Below are positions 1 through 4,463 of a stretch of DNA of 5,832 nucleotides, one piece after another. The stretch's first letter is position 1. Every line of letters begins with the position of its first letter. The stretch comes from Bacilli bacterium (GTDB lineage: Bacteria > Bacillota_I > Bacilli_A > RF39 > UBA660). Location of the stretch: the NCBI GenBank assembly GCA_024693165.1, contig JAILLM010000031.1, forward strand, positions 1 to 5,832. Direction: 5' to 3'. The notes below the pieces were generated by a model. It ran no database searches. It saw only the letters and a program-made list of their open reading frames with translations, and was not told the origin of the DNA. The position numbers and the translations under genes are program-made.

Positions 1-68
1 AAACAAGCAATTATTAAATATGGTGCTCTTTGATACATTTCAATTAATTTAATCATTATCTTTTTCAT
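1..68 (-). CDS. 5' end of a small protein gene, N-terminus resembling YidD (partial)
   Basis: This is a minus-strand reading frame that overlaps the 3' end of the RDD gene and leaves the window at base 1. From the ATG at 68-66 it reads MKKIMIKLIEMYQRAPYLII followed by AC. A purine-rich AAAGAG (81-76) lies 7 nt upstream of this ATG, better spaced than for the ATG three bases earlier at 71-69. The short basic start, the hydrophobic stretch and the Tyr-Gln-Arg followed a few residues later by Pro and Cys recall YidD, the small membrane-protein insertion factor (typically K-L-I-x-x-Y-Q-R then a CRFxPTCS motif). The diagnostic Cys-rich core lies outside the window, and the Tyr-Gln-Arg to Cys spacing is about two residues shorter than in E. 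coli YidD. The roughly 20-nt overlap implies translational coupling to the RDD gene. The identity is inferred from only 22 residues and could be wrong. Confidence 0.4.
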   Translation of the reverse strand, partial: MKKIMIKLIEMYQRAPYLIIAC

Positions 69-843
69 CATTTTTCTCTTTAAATTCTAATGTTTTATAT
101 TCTGTATTATCTTTATTCATAAGTTTAACACGTGTCTTTAAAATCATATCATGTAATCCCCTACAGTCATCTCTTAATACTACAATACCAAACATAAATA
201 TAATATAGAATGAAGATAAAGCAGTTATATATTTATAAATACTTACATAATCTTTATAAGTTAATACTATAGCTAATATTGAATGAATTAAAGATATAAC
301 AATTGTTGAAGTAAATAAACTTCTAACTAAGAAGATCTTTAAATCAGGTACTTCATCATTTTCATTAACAACAAATAATCTTAATAACTTCTTACCTAAA
401 GTTTGTCCCTTTAATACAAATTGTAAAACTCCAAAATAAAGAATAGTTGCAATTAACTCTAATATATATCTATTTAAACTTAATTTATTAGATTTATAAT
501 CTGTTTCTCTTGCAAAATCTTTAGCTTTATCAAGTATTGCATAACTTACCTTCTCTTTAGTAGTTTCACTACCCACAAGAGATTCTAAGCTAGAAGCTAA
601 ATTTGGATATTTTTCTTTTAAATCATTATATTCTTCTTCACTAATTATATTATCTTCAAGTATTTCATCATACTTATTATTTAGTTCTACATACTCTTGA
701 CCAACAGCAGTATAAGATTCATTTACTGCTAAAATTTCCTTACTTTTAAACAAAGGAATATTAGGTGTTACAAAAGTTAAGAATAGTCCTAAAACAATAA
801 TATCTACTAAATAAGCAAGCATTCTAAAAATTACTTTTTTCAT
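49..843 (-). CDS. RDD-family integral membrane protein with a large extracytoplasmic insertion
   Basis: The 264-residue protein has the RDD pattern. Transmembrane helix 1 (about 8-26) follows Arg7 and contains the AYLVD signature with Asp14. Helix 2 (about 124-145) leads into the family motif GQTLGKKLLRLFVV (146-159). Two further helices lie at about 172-195 and 205-224, and the C-terminus has RDDCRGLHDMILKTRV (224-239), the conserved end of the family. RDD proteins are small multi-pass membrane proteins; some have been linked to ion transport, but no function can be assigned here. Typical members are about 150-170 residues. The excess is a charged, helix-prone segment (about 27-123) between helices 1 and 2, plus an acidic and lysine-rich tail after 240. 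The start is secure: AGAGGTGAT lies just upstream of the ATG at 843. The gene has its own probable promoter in the divergent region and overlaps the next minus-strand gene by about 20 nt. Confidence 0.88.
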   Translation of the reverse strand: MKKVIFRMLAYLVDIIVLGLFLTFVTPNIPLFKSKEILAVNESYTAVGQEYVELNNKYDEILEDNIISEEEYNDLKEKYPNLASSLESLVGSETTKEKVSYAILDKAKDFARETDYKSNKLSLNRYILELIATILYFGVLQFVLKGQTLGKKLLRLFVVNENDEVPDLKIFLVRSLFTSTIVISLIHSILAIVLTYKDYVSIYKYITALSSFYIIFMFGIVVLRDDCRGLHDMILKTRVKLMNKDNTEYKTLEFKEKNDEKDND

Positions 844-859
844 TCTATCACCTCTTTAA

Positions 860-888
860 ATTATACAATTAATTCTAAATAATTGAAA
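860..888 (-). promoter_or_regulatory. Probable sigma-A promoter of the RDD gene
   Basis: On the minus strand a perfect -10 TATAAT (865-860) is preceded, at 17 nt, by TTTCAA (888-883), a poor -35 box. The -10 lies about 17 nt before the RDD start codon, which leaves a very short leader carrying AGAGGTGAT. The -35 occupies the same six base pairs as the -35 of the divergent plus-strand promoter. The -10 is convincing; the -35 is weak. Confidence 0.55.
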
Positions 889-911
889 TATTAAAGTTTT
901 TATTGTATTAT
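883..911 (+). promoter_or_regulatory. Sigma-A promoter of the EIIB-like gene
   Basis: TTGAAA (883-888) and TATTAT (906-911) are separated by exactly 17 nt, close to the sigma-A consensus. Initiation about 7 nt downstream, near 918, would give a leader of roughly 11 nt consisting almost only of the Shine-Dalgarno AGGTGAT and a short spacer before the ATG at 929. Confidence 0.72.
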
Positions 912-928
912 GTTTCTAGGTGATAAAT

Positions 929-1255
929 ATGGATTTTAATTTAGTAATAGAATATATAATTATAATCGCAGTACTACTAATAATTGCACTAGTTATAGTT
1001 AAATTAAATCATAAAGACTTTAATATGGACGTTAATAAACTAGTTAAATGTTTAGGTGGAAAAGATAACATTCTAGATTCAGAAACAACAATGTCTAGAT
1101 TTAAAGTAACTCTTAAAGATGTTTCTAAAGCAGATAAAGAAGGGCTTGCTAAGCTTGGTGCTCAAGGTATCGTAGAAATAGAAAATCAATTAAAAATTAT
1201 TTTAGGACCTAATTCTAAACAATTAAAAAGATATATTAAAGAAATAAAAAAGTAG
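929..1255 (+). CDS. Membrane-anchored PTS EIIB-like domain protein lacking the active-site cysteine
   Basis: The 108-residue protein has one N-terminal hydrophobic helix (about 6-24), then a basic stop-transfer stretch and a domain of about 70 residues with the glucose-family EIIB pattern: LVKCLGGKDNI (38-48), MSRFKVTLKDVSKAD (55-69), GLAKLGAQGIVEI (72-84) and IILGPNSKQL (90-99). In real EIIB domains the second block reads D-x-C-I-T-R-L-R, and that Cys carries the phosphate on its way from EIIA to sugar. Here the aligned residue is Thr54, while the following Arg57 is kept, so classical phosphotransfer is not expected. Cys41 lies in the LVxxxGG segment, not at the active site. I chose the ATG at 929 rather than an in-frame GTG at 920, because AGGTGAT (918-924) overlaps that GTG and is well spaced for 929. 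The gene stands alone, with no EIIA or EIIC nearby. A regulatory or sensory role is inference only. Confidence 0.82.
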   Translation: MDFNLVIEYIIIIAVLLIIALVIVKLNHKDFNMDVNKLVKCLGGKDNILDSETTMSRFKVTLKDVSKADKEGLAKLGAQGIVEIENQLKIILGPNSKQLKRYIKEIKK

Positions 1256-1276
1256 AAGAAAACTTCTACTTTTTTT
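1246..1276. terminator. Bidirectional intrinsic terminator between convergent genes
   Basis: A perfect 8-bp hairpin, AGTAGAAG (1251-1258), loop AAAA, CTTCTACT (1263-1270), is flanked by A-runs on the left and T-runs on the right. It therefore gives a stem followed by a U-tract in both directions and can end both the EIIB-like gene and tyrS. The TAG stop of the EIIB-like gene (1253-1255) lies inside the stem, and the tyrS stop is two bases from the T-run. Confidence 0.9.
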
Positions 1277-1277
1277 A

Positions 1278-2468
1278 TTAAACTAATTTAATTTTAACAA
1301 TCTTCTTTTTACCTTTTTGTAAAACGAATTCATCTTTTTCTATTTCAGCTTTTGAATCAGTAACTTTTTCATTATCAACTGATACTCCACCTTGTTCAAC
1401 AAGTCTTCTAGCTTCACTCTTAGATGTGCAAAGTTCTGCAGCTATCATAATATCTAAGATATTCTTAGAATCAGTATGTACTTCAGTAGCTTCTAAATCT
1501 TCAGTAGATCCACCAAATAAAGCTTCACTCTTTGCTTTTGCAGCCTTAGCTTCTTCTTCACCATGTAAGTCTTTAATAAATTCGTAAGCTAAAGTTTTTT
1601 GAGCTAATCTTAATTCAGGTTTTTCCATATGTTTAGCCATTAAATCTTCAATTTCTTCTTTAGTTAAGAATGTAAATACTTTTAAGTATTCTTCAACTTT
1701 AGTATCACTAGAGTTAATTAAGTATTGGTAAATATCATATGCTGGAGTTTTTGTTTTATCTAACCATAAAGCATTTCCTTCAGACTTTCCAAACTTATTT
1801 CCATTAGCATCTAATATTAATGGCATAGTAAATGCATAAGCTTCTTTACCTAACATCTTACCAATAAGTTCAACACCAGTAGTAATATTACCCCATTGAT
1901 CTGAACCAGCAGCTTGCATTATACAATTCTTTTCCTTATATAAATGTACAAAGTCATAACCTTGTAATAATGTATAAGAAAATTCTGCATATGTAATACC
2001 AGATTCTAATCTTCTAGCAATAATATCTTTATTTAACATATAATTAACATTTACATATTTACCAACATCTCTTAGAAAATCAATAAATGTGAAATCTTTA
2101 ATCCAATCATAGTTATTAACTACTTCAACATCATTATCAAATAAACCTAATACTTGTTTCTTAATACCTTCGATATTATTTTCAACTACTTTTTTATCAA
2201 TAATTTCTCTTTCTGCAGTAGGTCTTGGGTCACCAATTAAAGCAGTAGCTCCACCTACTAAAAGAATTGGATGATGTCCATATTTCTTTAATCTCTTAGC
2301 AGTTAAAAGAGATGAATAATGACCAATATGTAAAGAATCAGCAGTTGGGTCAGTTCCCCAATAAAAAGTGATTCCACCTTCATTTAATTTCTTTTCGAAG
2401 TCTTCATTATTAGTCATATCTTTAATTAGACCTCTATACATTAAATCTTCATAACAAGTCATTGCCAT
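1278..2468 (-). CDS. tyrS: Tyrosyl-tRNA synthetase
   Basis: TyrS is the cytoplasmic class I enzyme that activates tyrosine with ATP and charges tRNA-Tyr. All family marks are present in the 396 residues. The HIGH motif is at 47-50 inside GTDPTADSLHIGHY. The Tyr-binding residues Y165, Q169 and D172 lie in YTLLQGYD, matching Y169/Q173/D176 of the Bacillus stearothermophilus enzyme. GSDQWGNI is at 188-195, the KMSKS-type loop is KFGKS at 225-229, and an S4-like RNA-binding domain lies at about 332-396. The length is slightly below the usual 410-425, with the difference spread over the protein; nothing appears missing. The start at 2468 is supported by GAAGGA about 7 nt upstream; a second in-frame ATG two codons later is less well placed. 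The gene has its own promoter and a T-box leader, so expression should respond to uncharged tRNA-Tyr, and it ends at the bidirectional terminator it shares with the convergent gene. Confidence 0.98.
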   Translation of the reverse strand: MAMTCYEDLMYRGLIKDMTNNEDFEKKLNEGGITFYWGTDPTADSLHIGHYSSLLTAKRLKKYGHHPILLVGGATALIGDPRPTAEREIIDKKVVENNIEGIKKQVLGLFDNDVEVVNNYDWIKDFTFIDFLRDVGKYVNVNYMLNKDIIARRLESGITYAEFSYTLLQGYDFVHLYKEKNCIMQAAGSDQWGNITTGVELIGKMLGKEAYAFTMPLILDANGNKFGKSEGNALWLDKTKTPAYDIYQYLINSSDTKVEEYLKVFTFLTKEEIEDLMAKHMEKPELRLAQKTLAYEFIKDLHGEEEAKAAKAKSEALFGGSTEDLEATEVHTDSKNILDIMIAAELCTSKSEARRLVEQGGVSVDNEKVTDSKAEIEKDEFVLQKGKKKIVKIKLV

Positions 2469-2492
2469 ATAAATTCCTTCTTTCTAAAAAAT

Positions 2493-2548
2493 AAAAAGAC
2501 CATGACGTAGGAACGATATTAATCGTGGTACCATCCTACTTCATGATC
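2493..2548 (-). terminator. Leader terminator hairpin of the tyrS T-box
   Basis: GAUCAUGAAGUAGGA (2548-2534) pairs with UCCUACGUCAUGGUC (2512-2498), with one A/G mismatch and one G-U pair, followed by five U (2497-2493), an A and more U. The antiterminator with its bulge forms the upper part of the same hairpin. Formation of the lower eight pairs would therefore be the OFF state, and it competes with the hairpin AUGAU/AUCAU at 2559-2543. Confidence 0.75.
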
Positions 2549-2622
2549 TTTATAATCATCTTTAATTCTTAACGCGAATACACGATTTGACTCCAGGGTT
2601 GTAAGGCCTTTCTTCATCAATT
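2493..2622 (-). promoter_or_regulatory. T-box riboswitch leader of tyrS, unusually short Stem I
   Basis: The RNA carries the T-box core AGGAUGGUACCACG (2537-2524; consensus AGGGUGGNACCGCG) with its partner CGUUCCU downstream. The two deviations from consensus are matched in the partner strand. They form an antiterminator: GUAGGA (2539-2534) pairs with UCCUAC (2512-2507), the seven-base bulge UGGUACC lies at 2533-2527, and ACGAU pairs with AUCGU above it. The variable base of UGGN is U, fitting the A discriminator of tRNA-Tyr. Upstream, UUGAU (2620-2616) pairs with GUCAA (2591-2587). The GAAGAA/GGA internal loop resembles the GA/K-turn motif, and AGG/CCU closes a nine-base loop containing UAC (2603-2601) followed by A, a plausible Tyr specifier. 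Further hairpins lie at 2587-2571 and 2559-2543. In canonical T-boxes Stem I is about 100 nt and the specifier sits in an internal loop; here it is only about 34 nt. The T-box assignment is firm; the Stem I fold is inference. Confidence 0.85.
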
Positions 2623-2628
2623 GAATTA

Positions 2629-2657
2629 ATTATAAAATATAAAAACTATCTCGTCAA
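2629..2657 (-). promoter_or_regulatory. Sigma-A promoter of tyrS
   Basis: TTGACG (2657-2652) and TATAAT (2634-2629) are separated by 17 nt, nearly perfect consensus. Transcription should begin near 2622, just before the T-box Stem I. The -35 begins three bases after the stop codon of the upstream gene. Confidence 0.88.
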
Positions 2658-2659
2658 CA

Positions 2660-3667
2660 CTAACTTGCAAGTGACTTATATATATTCACTGCCGCAATTA
2701 TTAAAGAAGAATTATCATTTACTTTAATCTTCTCCATATCAGATGTATTGTCATTCTTTTTAGCATTAGTTTTAATATCTCTAGCTAAATCTAAACAATC
2801 ATAATCATATGAATTATCTTTAGTTACAATTTCAATAAAGAATACTGTATCATCACCACCAGTTGTGAAAGCAACTAGTCTATTTAGTAATCCATCAATT
2901 GTTTCAGCTACCAAGAATTCAGTATCGCTCAAAGTAATTTCTTTAATATTAGAAACTCCAATTCCTGCATTTTCTAAAGTTGCTTTAACACTTGTTTTAG
3001 CATTTGCAACATCATCATAATTACCTTTAATTGGTTTTAAGAAAATTCTAAATGAATCATTTGTATCATAAACAAGTAATCCATCAGATGTTTTATCATA
3101 ATAATATTTATTAGGAACTTTAAATATATATCCACCAGCATTTGTTTCATTATTTTTTCCATCAGAAACTCTTGCATTAGTATTTTGATTAGCATTTACA
3201 TTACTTTGATTAGAATAAATTGTAGTAGAAAAACTCTTAGCTCCAACTACTAAACCAATAATAAATACAACTACAAATAGAATTAAAGCTAAATTAAATG
3301 GCATAGTTTTACTACCAAAATTAATCTTAACCATCTTTTTAGTTTTAGCATCCATATTATTCTTAACTTCAGTAGTTTGAGGATTATCCATTAAAACTTC
3401 AATATCACTATCAGGTACTGTTTCACCTTGACTTATATTAGTTTCTACTACTGGAGTAGTTTGTTCTGGAATACTTATATTAACACCAGGATCTTCCTTT
3501 TTCTCTTCAACAACTGGTTGTTGTACTGGTTGTGTAGGAATACTTTGTACTTCAGAAATTGGAATAGTACCACTTAAATCAGGTGGATCTAACTCAATTG
3601 CTTGAGGTGGTGTTGAAGCACTTACTTGTGTTGTACTAACTTGTGTATTATTAACATTTCTATCCAT
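2660..3667 (-). CDS. Single-pass membrane protein of unknown function with exported alpha/beta domain
   Basis: I do not recognise this 335-residue protein. Residues 1-105 are low-complexity and rich in Pro, Thr, Gln, Val and Glu, ending in a basic stretch (KTKKMVK, 108-114). A single hydrophobic helix follows at about 123-143. The basic side facing the N-terminus predicts a cytoplasmic tail with the C-terminal part outside. An Asn/Ser-rich linker (about 145-178) leads to a globular region (about 179-300) of alternating strands and helices beginning GGYIFKVPNKYYYD. Its opening pattern (F-x-V-P-x-x-Y, then a D-G-L-x-V-Y strand) recalls PsbP/Mog1-like folds, but this is only a resemblance. There is no signal peptidase or lipobox site. 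GGGAG lies about 9 nt before the ATG at 3667. The gene has its own promoter, is isolated from the upstream operon by a terminator, and has no visible terminator before the tyrS promoter. Confidence 0.85.
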   Translation of the reverse strand: MDRNVNNTQVSTTQVSASTPPQAIELDPPDLSGTIPISEVQSIPTQPVQQPVVEEKKEDPGVNISIPEQTTPVVETNISQGETVPDSDIEVLMDNPQTTEVKNNMDAKTKKMVKINFGSKTMPFNLALILFVVVFIIGLVVGAKSFSTTIYSNQSNVNANQNTNARVSDGKNNETNAGGYIFKVPNKYYYDKTSDGLLVYDTNDSFRIFLKPIKGNYDDVANAKTSVKATLENAGIGVSNIKEITLSDTEFLVAETIDGLLNRLVAFTTGGDDTVFFIEIVTKDNSYDYDCLDLARDIKTNAKKNDNTSDMEKIKVNDNSSLIIAAVNIYKSLAS

Positions 3668-3690
3668 ACTAGCTACTCCCTTCTATCATA

Positions 3691-3719
3691 ATTATACTTT
3701 AAGGTATACCTATATTCAA
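3691..3719 (-). promoter_or_regulatory. Sigma-A promoter of the 335-residue membrane protein gene, with a palindrome in the spacer
   Basis: TTGAAT (3719-3714) and TATAAT (3696-3691) are separated by exactly 17 nt. The spacer contains the perfect 10-bp palindrome AGGTATACCT (3702-3711), which is positioned to act as an operator, although it could be chance. The predicted start of transcription near 3684 leaves a leader of about 17 nt containing the Shine-Dalgarno site. Confidence 0.8.
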
Positions 3720-3728
3720 TACAACTAC

Positions 3729-3753
3729 AAAAAAAGAAGCAACTTATGCTTCT
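3729..3753 (-). terminator. Intrinsic terminator of the YtxH operon
   Basis: On the minus strand AGAAGC (3753-3748) pairs with GCTTCT (3740-3735) around a seven-base loop, followed by six T (3734-3729). The hairpin starts inside the last codons of the YtxH-like gene, and its TAA stop (3746-3744) lies in the loop. It separates the operon from the next promoter. Confidence 0.82.
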
Positions 3754-4142
3754 AATTTTTTAGATACTTCTTTTAAAACTGCTGCTAGTTTTTTCTTAAG
3801 TTCAACTAAAGATTTTTCAACTTTTGGTTTATTTTCTTCGATAGCTGCAGCAATAACTTTATCAGCTTTAGCTTGTAATTCACTAACTTTTTCTTTAGCT
3901 ATTCTTTGAGCAGTTTCAGAATCCATATTTTCAAGTTCATCTTTTAAATTATAATATTCATCATATAATTTAGTTTTTAAAGCTTCGAAATCAATCTTCT
4001 TAACTTTATCAATAGTTTCATTAGCTTTTTCTTTTAATAGTTTTCTATTTTCTTCACCAGTTCTTGGTGTAAATAAAGCACCAATAACTACTCCTACTCC
4101 TACTCCTAAAAGTAAATCTTTAAAACTTCCACGTTTACCCAT
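3744..4142 (-). CDS. YtxH-domain membrane-anchored protein
   Basis: The 132-residue protein opens with a short glycine-rich hydrophobic segment (about 9-24, LLLGVGVGVVIGALF) followed directly by TPRTGEENRKLLKEKANE (25-42). That arrangement is the YtxH family signature (glycine-rich helix, then A/T-P-x-x-G-x-E-x-R). The rest (about 43-131) is Lys/Glu-rich, helical and probably coiled-coil, facing the cytoplasm or lying along the membrane. YtxH-family proteins are small stress-associated or envelope-associated proteins in Bacillota with no defined biochemical activity. It is the last gene of a leftward operon. Its ATG lies two bases after the stop of the YtxG-like gene, and its Shine-Dalgarno AAGGAAGG lies inside that gene's final codons, so the two are likely translationally coupled. 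The gene end is embedded in the operon terminator. Confidence 0.85.
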   Translation of the reverse strand: MGKRGSFKDLLLGVGVGVVIGALFTPRTGEENRKLLKEKANETIDKVKKIDFEALKTKLYDEYYNLKDELENMDSETAQRIAKEKVSELQAKADKVIAAAIEENKPKVEKSLVELKKKLAAVLKEVSKKLEA

Positions 4143-4144
4143 TT

Positions 4145-4459
4145 TTATTTCCTTCCTTTCAAAATTTCATCTAACTCAATTTCTTCTTCGCTAGGTTTTC
4201 TTTTTGTTGGTACCTTAGATAAGGCAGATTCAACAATATCAACTAACTTTTTAGCAACACCATTAACACTTCTGTCAATTCTCTTAATGACATTGAATAG
4301 ACCATTAACTGTATTCACTTTCTCGATGATGTTGTCAATAAGTAATCTAGCATCATTCAAAATACCAATTACCTTAATAACAAGTACAATGATAGCAACT
4401 AGTAAACAAGCAACTAAACAATCTATTACTATTGGTAATACTGCACTTAATGTTTCCAT
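4145..4459 (-). CDS. Small single-pass membrane protein, YtxG/DUF948-like
   Basis: The 104-residue protein has a long N-terminal hydrophobic helix (about 7-33) with few charges around it. A predicted amphipathic or coiled region follows (about 34-82, with leucine/isoleucine/valine spacing in NDARLLIDNIIEKVNTVNGL), then a basic, then acidic, tail ending in KGRK. This architecture, and its position immediately before a YtxH-domain gene, match the YtxG (DUF948/UPF0478) proteins encoded beside YtxH in Bacillus and relatives. The sequence match itself is loose, so the family label is inference from layout and context. AAAGGGAG lies 7 nt before the ATG at 4459 and overlaps the end of the upstream gene (4-nt gap). 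A role at the cell envelope with the YtxH-like partner is plausible but undemonstrated. Confidence 0.7.
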   Translation of the reverse strand: METLSAVLPIVIDCLVACLLVAIIVLVIKVIGILNDARLLIDNIIEKVNTVNGLFNVIKRIDRSVNGVAKKLVDIVESALSKVPTKRKPSEEEIELDEILKGRK

Positions 4460-4463
4460 CTAA

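Noticed and set aside
1..33. Plus-strand frame KQAIIKYGAL ending in TGA, resembling the C-terminal part of a YidD-type protein running into the window
   Set aside because: Too short to judge. The opposite strand offers a start codon with a spaced purine-rich site and a frame open to the window edge, which fits better with the RDD gene's direction.
920..922. GTG start for the EIIB-like protein
   Set aside because: The GTG is part of the Shine-Dalgarno AGGTGAT and has no site of its own; the ATG at 929 is properly spaced.
2670..2690. Hairpin AGTGA/TCACT near the end of the 335-residue protein gene as a terminator
   Set aside because: Its stem is only five pairs with an AT-repeat loop, it lies within the coding sequence, and no U-tract follows.
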